64,000 nt of DNA from Psychroserpens mesophilus (GTDB lineage Bacteria > Bacteroidota > Bacteroidia > Flavobacteriales > Flavobacteriaceae): the NCBI RefSeq assembly GCF_000826645.1, contig NZ_JXJP01000008.1, positions 124,001 through 188,000 on the forward strand, given 5' to 3'. Under the pieces are notes generated by a model, which saw nothing but the letters and a program-made list of their open reading frames with translations, was not told the origin of the DNA and made no database searches. Position 1 is the stretch's first letter. Each line of letters opens with the position of its first letter. Shown here piece after piece: positions 26,288 through 34,504 of this stretch. A program made the position numbers and the translations under genes.

Positions 26288-26376
26288 AACTCTTAAATTT
26301 TATAGTATGAAGTTACTGTAAGATCCTCAGAAAAAATATGATAATTATCATGTCACCACATTCTGAAAAGTTAATT

Positions 26377-28530
26377 TTACAAATTATCTAATTGATTGTC
26401 AGTTCCGTCCTCACTAATTGTCCAGAAGAATCCAATAAAGAAAAACTGATCTGCAGCAGGTTGTAGAGAACGTCTAGCAAAATTTCCATTAGCGTCTGGA
26501 GTATTTGCATATTGATATCCATTGATGTTTTTAAAAGCAAAAATATTGTTTACAGAAGCATATAAAATCTTTTGTGGACTGATCAAATACGCCCAGTTTA
26601 AACTCACACTATTAAACGATTTGGTTTTCTCACCTAAAAATTCGTTGGTATTAGGGTTTGTATATGGTCGTCCTGAAGCATAGTTATAAGAAAACCCAAC
26701 TTGACTTTTCCAATCATCAATCCAGTATTTTGCTACTGCCGAAAAGTTGTGTGTATTAGCAAAATTAGGCTGTGCTTGAATAGGATAATTTCTATAATCT
26801 CGTTCGGTATCTAAATAAGAGTAACTGATCCAGTAATCTGTATTTTTTATACTTTTATTATCTCTCCAAAAGACATCTAAACCTTGAGCAAATCCAGAAC
26901 CTGAGTTGTCAAACACAGAATTAAAGCCTTCAAATTCTGTATCAAACTTTACCAGATTATTATAATCTTTGTGGTATAGTTCTGCTCTAAATAGACGTCC
27001 GTCGTTTACATATTGGTAATTCAGGATGTAATGCTTGGTATTTTGGGTCTGTACTTCTGAATTAAATTTTAAAATACCATTGTTAGCATTTTGATAAAAA
27101 TCACCATATGCTAAAGATAGTTGTCCGTTTGTCGAGGTTTTATAGGCTATAGAGGCTCTAGGCGCAATATTAAATTCGTTCGAAAGTTCATAATTATCAG
27201 CTCTCACTCCTACTTTCAATGCTAAATTTTTATTAAAGATTATATCGGATTCAACAAAAGCTGCTGAATTATTATTTGAAAATCCGTAGCTACCTGTAAA
27301 ACTATCAGATTGTATGGCTTCATCAAACTTTGTAGTAAAATGCTCTAAACCGAAACTAAGTTTAAATCTACTATTAAAGCGTTTTTTAAGTTTGAATTTT
27401 GCATGAGCAGAATTTTCGCTGTCATCTACACTCAAGGCGTCATTAAAACCAACGTCTGTTCTAGCAATGGTGTAACTTAGACCTGATTGAACAGACCAAT
27501 TGTTACCTAAAATACCTTGATAGGATACATTGGTATAAAAGTTTCGGTTATTTAGTTTAAAGCGAGTTCCGTTAGCATTGTTAATATCATCTTGAATCAA
27601 ATCAAAATTTGACGTATCAAAAGCTGCATAAAATTTTAACATGCCTGTTTCAAATTTCTGCCGAAAAACAGCTTCACCTTGAGCACCTTCGTAAGGCTTC
27701 TTCCAATCGTTTCTATCTGGATACAGGGCAATATAAGGTGCTAAATTTATGTAAGACGCATTGACACTTAACGATGTGTTTTTCCATTTTTCTGTATGAC
27801 CTAAGCTACCACCAACACTCATAATTCCAATATCAGTCTTTTCCTGATCTGGTTCATCGATGGTATTTAATAGTAAAACACTAGACAATGCATTACCAAA
27901 TTCTGCAGAATAACCACCTGTTGAAAAGGTAATACCATCAAACAAAAATGGTGAATAACGACCTCGTGTAGGAATATTATTCGCAGTAGGTGAATACGGT
28001 GTAAACACGCGAATGCCATCAATAAAAATTTGCGTTTCGTTAGCATCTCCTCCTCTCACGAATAATCGTCCGTCCTCAGCTACTGTAGATGTCCCAGGCA
28101 AAGTTTGTAATGCACCAACAAAATCGCCAACTGCACTCGCTGTAGTGACGACATCTAAAGGTTTTAATACAGACACTTTACTGTTATCATTAGCTTCAAA
28201 CGTTCCTGCTGATATAACCACGGTATCTAGTGCGTTGACATCTTCTCTTAATTTAATCTGAAGATTATTGAGCGTTGAAACATCACCTGCAATTGTTTTG
28301 GTTTCATATGATAAATATGAAATCGTTAATAATTGAGTTCCCGTTTCGGTAGTTTTAAATAAAAATTCTCCATTATCATTTGTAGTTGCACCATCATACG
28401 TGCCATCTAAATACACATTGGCACCAATAACAGGTTGATTTTTAGTATCGGTCACTTTTCCACTTATAGTCGTTTGCGCAAAAGAAAGTGTCGTGATTAA
28501 GACTGATAAAATAAATGTTGAAAGTTTCAT
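26377..28530 (-). CDS. TonB-dependent receptor with carboxypeptidase-like N-terminal domain
   Basis: A 717-residue outer-membrane receptor. After the signal peptide (MKLSTFILSVLITTLSFAQ) comes a carboxypeptidase-regulatory-like (CarboxypepD_reg) domain (TTISGKVTDTKNQPVIGANVYLDGTYDGATT). A plug then contains LDTVVISAGTFEAND and VGALQTLPGTSTVAEDGRLFVRGGDANETQIFIDGIRV. The barrel begins around 210 and contains RASIAYKTSTNGQLSLAYGDF. The size (717) is smaller than SusC-type receptors and no SusD partner is present, suggesting a metal or small-molecule ligand. tonB lies just downstream. Substrate not determinable from sequence. Confidence 0.92.
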   Translation of the reverse strand: MKLSTFILSVLITTLSFAQTTISGKVTDTKNQPVIGANVYLDGTYDGATTNDNGEFLFKTTETGTQLLTISYLSYETKTIAGDVSTLNNLQIKLREDVNALDTVVISAGTFEANDNSKVSVLKPLDVVTTASAVGDFVGALQTLPGTSTVAEDGRLFVRGGDANETQIFIDGIRVFTPYSPTANNIPTRGRYSPFLFDGITFSTGGYSAEFGNALSSVLLLNTIDEPDQEKTDIGIMSVGGSLGHTEKWKNTSLSVNASYINLAPYIALYPDRNDWKKPYEGAQGEAVFRQKFETGMLKFYAAFDTSNFDLIQDDINNANGTRFKLNNRNFYTNVSYQGILGNNWSVQSGLSYTIARTDVGFNDALSVDDSENSAHAKFKLKKRFNSRFKLSFGLEHFTTKFDEAIQSDSFTGSYGFSNNNSAAFVESDIIFNKNLALKVGVRADNYELSNEFNIAPRASIAYKTSTNGQLSLAYGDFYQNANNGILKFNSEVQTQNTKHYILNYQYVNDGRLFRAELYHKDYNNLVKFDTEFEGFNSVFDNSGSGFAQGLDVFWRDNKSIKNTDYWISYSYLDTERDYRNYPIQAQPNFANTHNFSAVAKYWIDDWKSQVGFSYNYASGRPYTNPNTNEFLGEKTKSFNSVSLNWAYLISPQKILYASVNNIFAFKNINGYQYANTPDANGNFARRSLQPAADQFFFIGFFWTISEDGTDNQLDNL

Positions 28531-28667
28531 GGTTTGGTTGTTTTTAGTTGTTCGATTTCTAATTGATGAAACAAACTTCTTATATTTATCAGATTACCAA
28601 AATTCTAATGTACTGAATTGTTAATATTGAATGATGAATTGCATATTTTTACAAAAACCTTTTTGAA

Positions 28668-29348
28668 ATGCTTTCTAAATCTGAGCAAAAATTCACATCT
28701 ATCTATGCTATCATTGTAATCATCGAATTGCTATGTGCATCCATTACTAGTTTAACCTCAATACGTTATTTCACAAAACCTCTGATAGTTTTATCGCTGT
28801 TATTATTTTTCTTATTTCGGAGTCAGTTGATTACTAAAAATGTTCGAATATTGACGATACTTGCGCTTTTATGTTCGTTATCTGGTGACATTGCACTATT
28901 ATTTGACGGCATTAGTCCAAATTATTTTATGCTGGGTTTAGGATCTTTTTTAGTAGCACATGTGATGTATGTTCTTATATTTTTAAAACAAAGAGACCCT
29001 TATAAATCACCAGTACGTTTTACAGCTCTTATGTTATGTTATGCTGCACTTTTATTTTATATGATGAAAGACGGTTTAGGAAATTTATTAATTCCTGTAA
29101 TCGTGTATATGATTGTCATTTTAAGTATGTCGACAACTGCGTATTTGAGGCAGAAACAAGACCATGTCATGAGTTATAACTGGGTTTTCACAGGTGCCAT
29201 TTTATTTATGGTATCTGACAGCATTTTAGCATTAGATAAGTTTTTTCAACCTCTAGCCTTAAGTTCTATTTTTATTATGCTAACCTATGCTTTAGCACAG
29301 TATTGTATTGTTATCGGAATTTTAAAGCACAACGGAAATTTGCGTTAA
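28668..29348 (+). CDS. Lysoplasmalogenase-like (YhhN family) membrane protein
   Basis: A 226-residue polytopic inner-membrane protein with about seven or eight hydrophobic helices. It matches the YhhN/TMEM86 family: YFTKPLIVLSLLLFF, SLSGDIALLF, FMLGLGSFLVAHVMYVLIF, and the late segment FTGAILFMVSDSILALDKFF. Some members hydrolyse the vinyl-ether bond of lysoplasmalogens; whether this one does is unknown. It is divergent from the TonB-dependent receptor and followed by a small terminator. Confidence 0.85.
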   Translation: MLSKSEQKFTSIYAIIVIIELLCASITSLTSIRYFTKPLIVLSLLLFFLFRSQLITKNVRILTILALLCSLSGDIALLFDGISPNYFMLGLGSFLVAHVMYVLIFLKQRDPYKSPVRFTALMLCYAALLFYMMKDGLGNLLIPVIVYMIVILSMSTTAYLRQKQDHVMSYNWVFTGAILFMVSDSILALDKFFQPLALSSIFIMLTYALAQYCIVIGILKHNGNLR

Positions 29349-29371
29349 GGATGGAAACGGCATCCTTTTTT
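29347..29371 (+). terminator. Hairpin terminator after the YhhN-family gene
   Basis: AAGGATG (29347-29353) and CATCCTT (29361-29367) form a 7-bp stem with a GAAACGG loop, then a T run to 29371. The left arm overlaps the stop codon. Confidence 0.7.
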
Positions 29372-29452
29372 GTGGTTACGAATTTTTTAATGACGTTATC
29401 ATATAAAACAAAAAAGATATAGTGGACAGCCTGACCGAAGGTAACGCCCCAA

Positions 29453-30724
29453 TTATTTTTTAAATGGCCTAATAATTAAGCGCGCTGCTTTATCAAAATT
29501 AATGTAATTGTAGGTCCAATTAAAAAACACAATGACTCTGTTTCTAAAACCTACCAAGGACATCAGGTGAATAAACATCCAAACGAACCAAGCGAAAAAA
29601 CCACCAAACTTGAAGTGTTTTAGGTCGACAACCGCTTTATTTCTTCCGATGGTAGCCATAGAACCTTTATCGTTATATACAAAAGGCTTCATAGGTTTAT
29701 TCTTGATTTTTCTGAGCAGATTTTCACCGAGTAATTTTCCTTGCTGAATTGCTGGTTGAGCGACTTGTGGATGACCATTTGGGTAAGCTTCAGTAGCCAT
29801 TAGGGCAATATCGCCCACTGCAAAAATAGTATCGTAGCCTTCAATTTGATTGAAGTGATTAACCTTATAACGGTTGCTTTTTTCTATTAACACTTCAGCT
29901 TTCAATCCGTGAACAGGAGCACCAGTTACACCTGCGGCCCAAATTAAAGTTTCGGATTGAAATTCAAGATCTGTATTGGTTTTTACCAAGTTTCCATTGT
30001 AATCCTTAACGTGGGTATTGCAATGTACATTAACACCCAGGTCAGTCAAAAATTGTTCAGCTTTCTGAGACGCAAATTTGCTCATAGGAGGCAAAACTCT
30101 TTCAGCGCCTTCAAGCAAATGGATGTGCATGTCTGTAGGATTCAAGTCTTTATAATCTCTTGGAAGAATATTATTTTTAAGCTCTGCAATTGCACCTGCA
30201 AGTTCAACACCAGTAGGTCCTGCGCCGACAATTACAAAATTTAGAAAAGCCTCACGTTCTTGTTTAGAATTGGCTATAGCAGCTTTTTCAAAATTTTGAA
30301 GAATCAAACTTCTAATATCAAGTGCCTGAGGAACACTTTTCATTGGCATACTATGCGCTTTAATTGTATCGTTTCCGAAAAAATTTGTTTTAGTACCCGT
30401 AGCAATGATTAAGTAATCAAATTCAATAATACCAATAGAGGTTTTTATAGTGTTGTTCTCAGGATAAATTTCTTCTACTTCAGCTAATCTGAAAAAGGTC
30501 GTTTTATGTTTCTTAATAATTTTCCGAAGTGGATAAGCGATAGAATCTGGTTCTAAGCCTGAACTAGAAACCTGATATAAAAGTGGCTGAAACGTGTGAT
30601 AATTATGCTTATCAATGAGAACGACCTGCAGGTTTTTATTAGCCAATGTTTTTACTAATTTAACACCTGCAAATCCGCCTCCTATGATAACAACTCGAGG
30701 CAAATTTGATATGGGAATATTCAT
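29453..30724 (-). CDS. Type II NADH dehydrogenase (NDH-2)
   Basis: A 423-residue FAD-dependent oxidoreductase that passes electrons from NADH to quinone without pumping protons. Two dinucleotide-binding sites are clear: RVVIIGGGFAGVKLVKTL at the N-terminus for FAD and FVIVGAGPTGVELAGAIAEL mid-protein for NADH. TIFAVGDIALM and AQPAIQQGKLLGENLLRKI are the usual C-terminal FAD/quinone motifs. A hydrophobic C-terminal segment (FGGFFAWFVWMFIHLMSLVGF) probably anchors it to the membrane. The ATG at 30724 is chosen over 30766 because the extra residues precede the Rossmann fold without family match, and TATCTTTG (-7-type) lies at 30748-30755. Confidence 0.92.
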   Translation of the reverse strand: MNIPISNLPRVVIIGGGFAGVKLVKTLANKNLQVVLIDKHNYHTFQPLLYQVSSSGLEPDSIAYPLRKIIKKHKTTFFRLAEVEEIYPENNTIKTSIGIIEFDYLIIATGTKTNFFGNDTIKAHSMPMKSVPQALDIRSLILQNFEKAAIANSKQEREAFLNFVIVGAGPTGVELAGAIAELKNNILPRDYKDLNPTDMHIHLLEGAERVLPPMSKFASQKAEQFLTDLGVNVHCNTHVKDYNGNLVKTNTDLEFQSETLIWAAGVTGAPVHGLKAEVLIEKSNRYKVNHFNQIEGYDTIFAVGDIALMATEAYPNGHPQVAQPAIQQGKLLGENLLRKIKNKPMKPFVYNDKGSMATIGRNKAVVDLKHFKFGGFFAWFVWMFIHLMSLVGFRNRVIVFFNWTYNYINFDKAARLIIRPFKK

Positions 30725-30800
30725 AATTTTAATTAAAACTATCCATACAAAGATAAGTTTTAGCAAGACTAAAATCTTATTTTTGAAGATTACTTAAAAC

Positions 30801-30815
30801 AAAATGTAACATTTT
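30801..30815. promoter_or_regulatory. 15-bp palindrome upstream of the second sigma-factor gene
   Basis: AAAATGT-A-ACATTTT is a perfect odd palindrome at 30801-30815, between divergent NDH-2 and sigma-factor genes and 41 bases before the sigma start. It has the size of a dimeric regulator site. AT-rich palindromes arise easily in this base composition, so evidence is limited. Confidence 0.35.
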
Positions 30816-30855
30816 AAACAGGAGAGCTACTTATAGTTAACTAACCGATAAAAAT

Positions 30856-31350
30856 TTGGATAAATCACTAGAACATAGTTTTGTTGAATTACTCGAAAAA
30901 CATCAAAACATAGTGCACAAGGTCTGTAGATTATACACCAACAATCAGGATGCGCACAATGACTTGTTTCAAGAGATAACTATACAGTTATGGAAAGCCT
31001 ATCCAAAGTTTCGAGGTGATGCTAAGTTTAGTACTTGGATGTATCGTGTAGGTTTAAATACAGCAATTACACTGTATCGCAAATCAAAACGAAGAATACG
31101 CACTGAGGAGTTTGAAAATGTTCAGTTTAAAATAAAATCTGAGCCTTATGACGATACCGAAGAACAGCAATTAAAACTATTGTACAAAGCTGTTCATCAG
31201 CTTAATGACATTGAAAAAGCATTGGTGTTTTTATATCTCGAAGACAAAAATTATAATGAAATAAGTGAAACCCTTGGTATTTCTGAAGTAAATGCACGTG
31301 TTAAAATGAACAGGGTTAAGAAAAAATTAAGAACAATATTAAATCCGTAA
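30856..31350 (+). CDS. RNA polymerase ECF sigma factor, TTG start
   Basis: A 164-residue ECF-type sigma factor. Region 2 covers HKVCRLYTNNQDAHNDLFQEITIQLWKAYPKF and FSTWMYRVGLNTAITLYRK; region 4 covers LEDKNYNEISETLGISEVNARVKMNRVKKKL. The start is a TTG at 30856; an in-frame stop 18 bases upstream leaves no ATG that keeps region 2. The next gene, a small membrane protein, begins 4 bases after its stop, a typical sigma / membrane-partner pair. The regulon is unknown. Confidence 0.9.
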   Translation: MDKSLEHSFVELLEKHQNIVHKVCRLYTNNQDAHNDLFQEITIQLWKAYPKFRGDAKFSTWMYRVGLNTAITLYRKSKRRIRTEEFENVQFKIKSEPYDDTEEQQLKLLYKAVHQLNDIEKALVFLYLEDKNYNEISETLGISEVNARVKMNRVKKKLRTILNP

Positions 31351-31354
31351 TCCT

Positions 31355-31996
31355 ATGGATGAATTAGAATTATTAAAAAAAGACTGGAAGAAAGAAGATC
31401 AGGTCTATCCTAAAGTATCATATAATGACATTTATAATATGATATTGAGTAAGTCATCTTCAATAGTAAAATGGATATTTATAATAAGTATCTTAGAATT
31501 TGTCTTTTGGTTATTTATTTCCTTCGGTTTGAAAGCTTCAGGTTATAATTTAGAATTGGCTGGTATGAATAAAAATGCAGGTTTTATAATAATCTCAATT
31601 TTTTCTTATGCGGTTTTAGCCTATTTCTTCTATAGGTTTTATATCAATTATAAGACTATTAATACCACTGATAATGCCAAAACCCTAATGGAAAATATTT
31701 TAAAAACCAGACGAACTGTTAAACAGTACGTGTTTTTCAATTTAGTGGTTTTAGTGATAGGTGTTGCTTACATGATGCCTTACGCAATCAATCATGACGA
31801 AAGCTCAAGGGTATTGTTAGAAAACGCAAAAGCGAGTGGTGAACTATTTAAATATTACGCCAGTATAGCCTTAGTGACTATTATAGGCTTAGTAATCGCT
31901 ATAAGTGTGTTACTCCTATTTTACTGGCTTATTTATGGTATTCTTTTAAAACGTTTGAATAGAAATTACTTTGAACTTAAAAAGCTAGAGGTTTAA
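31355..31996 (+). CDS. Membrane protein paired with a sigma factor, possible anti-sigma
   Basis: A 213-residue protein I cannot place in a named family. It has a polar N-terminus of about 40 residues (MDELELLKKDWKKEDQVYPKVSYNDIYNMIL) and four hydrophobic segments near 45-65, 80-105, 128-145 and 170-200. It starts 4 bases after the sigma-factor stop, so it is almost certainly co-transcribed. The order of a short cytosolic segment followed by a membrane domain is common among unrelated partners of Bacteroidota ECF factors. The anti-sigma role is inferred from context only. Confidence 0.75.
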   Translation: MDELELLKKDWKKEDQVYPKVSYNDIYNMILSKSSSIVKWIFIISILEFVFWLFISFGLKASGYNLELAGMNKNAGFIIISIFSYAVLAYFFYRFYINYKTINTTDNAKTLMENILKTRRTVKQYVFFNLVVLVIGVAYMMPYAINHDESSRVLLENAKASGELFKYYASIALVTIIGLVIAISVLLLFYWLIYGILLKRLNRNYFELKKLEV

Positions 31997-32132
31997 ATGA
32001 CGTAACGCATAACCCTCAATATTGAAGATCATGATGTAAGCTATTACGTTACTTGGCTCGGAATTGAAACTGTTTAAGTTAACAATATTCAGGTATTCAA
32101 AAACAGAGCATCCTAAAGACAACAGCTACAAA

Positions 32133-32933
32133 CTACCAGTTTCGTAGTTCTTGATTTAGTCGTTCTTTTTCTTCTAATTCTTCTTGAGGAATCACTTTTA
32201 AAAATGAAGGATGTTGCTCAATAGCATATTCGATTTTTTCAACAATGTCAGCTATACTTTCATTCTCATAATCAATTTGCAAAGGTGCTTTTATCTCAAA
32301 AGATTGATACACATTTTTCTTTTTAACGCGAAGTCCTTTTTTATCAAATGAGCGTCGAAAACCGTCTATAACGATAGGTACTACAATGGGCTTGTATTGT
32401 TTAATAATATGTGCCGTTCCTTTACGAATAGGCTTAAATGGTGTTGTTGTTCCTTGTGGAAATGTCACTACCCAACCATCATCTAATGCTGTTTTGATAC
32501 TGGTAATGTCACTCATTTTCACTTGTCTGTTCACATCTTTTCCTTCTGAACGCCAAGTACGCTCAATACTAATTGAGCCTGTGTAAGCAAAAATTTTAGG
32601 AAGCAAACCAGATTTCATAGTTTCTTTAGCAGCCACGTAGTACATGTTTAGTTTAGGATTCCATAAGTACCCTACATTTTTTATACTATCAAGGCGTCCG
32701 CTAAGGCTCGCATTAAAGACATGAAACATGGCAATAACATCAGCAAAGTACGTTTGATGATTTGAAATAAAAAGCACGTTTGTATCAGGAAGATTTTTTA
32801 TAATGTCTGAACCTTCTATTTGTAGTTCATTAAAACCTCTAAATCTTCGGTGTGTTAAAGCACCCAAAATTCTGATTAGCCATTTTTTTACAAAAAGTAT
32901 GTGCCCAAAAGGGTTTCTTTTAAATAATCCCAT
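32133..32933 (-). CDS. PlsC-like 1-acylglycerol-3-phosphate acyltransferase, variant motifs
   Basis: A 266-residue acyltransferase of the PlsC/LPLAT type, which would acylate lysophosphatidate or another lyso-lipid at the inner membrane. Motif I reads ISNHQTYFADV, with five residues between His and Asp instead of the usual four. Motif III reads FPQGTTTPF, with Gln and Thr where FPEGTRS is usual. The hydrophobic IVVPIVIDGF motif IV is normal. The N-terminal KKWLIRILG segment could contact the membrane. These changes are consistent through the protein and do not look like decay. Whether it is a catalyst of the normal type is uncertain. Confidence 0.83.
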   Translation of the reverse strand: MGLFKRNPFGHILFVKKWLIRILGALTHRRFRGFNELQIEGSDIIKNLPDTNVLFISNHQTYFADVIAMFHVFNASLSGRLDSIKNVGYLWNPKLNMYYVAAKETMKSGLLPKIFAYTGSISIERTWRSEGKDVNRQVKMSDITSIKTALDDGWVVTFPQGTTTPFKPIRKGTAHIIKQYKPIVVPIVIDGFRRSFDKKGLRVKKKNVYQSFEIKAPLQIDYENESIADIVEKIEYAIEQHPSFLKVIPQEELEEKERLNQELRNW

Positions 32934-32981
32934 TAAATCATTGTTATTAAGCGGAAAGACAAACTTACAAAAAACTCCTAC

Positions 32982-33623
32982 TTAGAGCACTTTTTTTAAC
33001 AAGTCTTTCACTTCACTTAGCATCATAGCAGTTGCGCCCCAAACCACATGATTATTTAATTTGAAAGCTGGAACCTCAACACGAAGGTCATATGATGTTG
33101 GCACAGTGGTTTGGAAAACAGTTGATTCATCTAAAAAATGTGAGAGTGGCACTTCAATTAAGTCTTCAACTTCTTCATCTTGTTTAATAAACTTTGGAGT
33201 TTGCTGAGTTACTCCAAAAAACGGATGCACTGTAAAATTGCTTGGTGGTATATACATAGGTGTCATTCGTTTTAAAACTTCAACAGCATCCCTTGGCACG
33301 CCAACTTCTTCGTGGGTTTCTCTTAAAGCTGTCACTTCTAAATCTAAATCATTGTCTTCTAGTTTCCCTCCAGGAAATCCGACTTGAGCCGAATGCACGC
33401 CTTTATAGGTTTTTCTCAAGATTAATATCAAATGTGTTTCATGATCTTGGTTAGGATAAAACAAGGCCAAAACGGCTGCTTGCTTTGCTGTTTTCATCAA
33501 CGCTCTGTTACGCTCCATCAATTCCAAACGATATGGAGGCGACATTTTAATCTGAGATGCTTCGCCTGGAAGTTCTAGATTTTTTATTTTTGATACCGAT
33601 TTTAAAAATGTATTGAAATCCAT
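32982..33623 (-). CDS. Nudix hydrolase, CoA-pyrophosphatase type
   Basis: A 213-residue Nudix enzyme like NudL/CoAse, which cleaves CoA and its derivatives to phosphopantetheine and 3',5'-ADP. The CoAse marker AALVALFYPNQDHETHLILILR-type stretch before the box, the upstream GVHSAQVGFPGGK and the Nudix box ending ALRETHEEVGVP are visible. The Glu of the canonical GX5E part is absent, which is normal for this subfamily. The start codon is 8 bases from that of the divergent cyclophilin gene. Confidence 0.88.
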   Translation of the reverse strand: MDFNTFLKSVSKIKNLELPGEASQIKMSPPYRLELMERNRALMKTAKQAAVLALFYPNQDHETHLILILRKTYKGVHSAQVGFPGGKLEDNDLDLEVTALRETHEEVGVPRDAVEVLKRMTPMYIPPSNFTVHPFFGVTQQTPKFIKQDEEVEDLIEVPLSHFLDESTVFQTTVPTSYDLRVEVPAFKLNNHVVWGATAMMLSEVKDLLKKVL

Positions 33624-33631
33624 CTTAAAAA

Positions 33632-34345
33632 ATGAAGCGACTTTTTTTTATAGTGATTAGCATGTGCTTAATGAATTGTGAAGATAAACAATCTCGTAAG
33701 AAAACAAATACCATAACTTCAGATTCCTTAGCTATTACTCAAAAAAAAGAACATTATAAATCAAAAAGTGCATCACAAAAAACGCCTAAAAGAGAATATC
33801 CTATTCTAACTGAAAATAATGCTATGGACTTCTTTCTGCAGTATGAAAAAGAGCACAAAGAAAATAAAGTCCGTCTGGTAACCGATTTTGGAAACATTGA
33901 TATCCTACTATTCAACGAGACGAAATTCCATCGTGCAAACTTCATTTATCTTATAAAACAAGGCTATTTTGATAATACACAATTTTATCGTGTTATTGAA
34001 AATTACATCGTGCAAGGAGGCAGTACTGATGATAGAGATGTCATGAAACGACGACGAAAAATCGGCAAATACTTACTACCTACAGATACCAAACGTGGCT
34101 TTAAACATGACAGAGGCGTTATTTCCATGCCTAGTAGTGATATTGACAATCCGCATAAATTGGCATCACCTTATGAATTTTTTATCACCTTGAGAGATGT
34201 GTATCAACTGGATGGTGATTATACAATTTTTGGAAAGGTTATTAACGGACTGGATGTTTGTGATAAAATAGCCGAAGTCGAAACAGATGATGGCGATTGG
34301 CCTTTACAGAATGTCTATATCAGAACCGTAGAAATTATCGAATAA
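33632..34345 (+). CDS. Cyclophilin-type peptidyl-prolyl isomerase lipoprotein
   Basis: A 237-residue predicted lipoprotein (signal peptide with Cys at residue 16, CLMNCEDK) carrying a cyclophilin domain at about 85-237: VRLVTDFGNIDILLFNETKFHRANFIYLIKQGYFD, then FYRVIENYIVQGGSTD, HDRGVISMPSSD and YTIFGKVINGLDVCDKI. It would assist folding in the periplasm or at the outer membrane. Several canonical active-site residues are altered (the usual F-H-R and Q-G-G-D motifs are only partly retained: FYRVI, IVQGGST), as is common in this group. It is divergent from the Nudix gene with 8 bases between the starts. Confidence 0.9.
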   Translation: MKRLFFIVISMCLMNCEDKQSRKKTNTITSDSLAITQKKEHYKSKSASQKTPKREYPILTENNAMDFFLQYEKEHKENKVRLVTDFGNIDILLFNETKFHRANFIYLIKQGYFDNTQFYRVIENYIVQGGSTDDRDVMKRRRKIGKYLLPTDTKRGFKHDRGVISMPSSDIDNPHKLASPYEFFITLRDVYQLDGDYTIFGKVINGLDVCDKIAEVETDDGDWPLQNVYIRTVEIIE

Positions 34346-34504
34346 GGTTTGTCGCTTAGGTGTTAAGGAAATTTGTCTTCATCTCAACACCAATCAACTT
34401 TGCAACAAACAAGTGAACAACTCACTTTTTAACATATCTGAAACATAATTTCAAGCTAATTTTCGATATCTTGAGCCACACTAAAACTAATTCAAATTAA
34501 CACA

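Noticed and set aside
29372-29452. Short gap after the YhhN-family gene checked for a tRNA or small RNA
   Set aside because: No cloverleaf, no terminator-bounded hairpin other than the assigned one, and nothing conserved that I recognise.
31997-32132. Imperfect TGACGTAACG / TTACGTTACT inverted sequence between convergent genes
   Set aside because: The arms mismatch at several positions, the loop is long and no T run follows; not a convincing terminator or operator.
33300-33370. Nudix box lacking the first conserved Glu
   Set aside because: CoA-pyrophosphatase-type Nudix proteins commonly vary here; the RETHEEVG core is intact.
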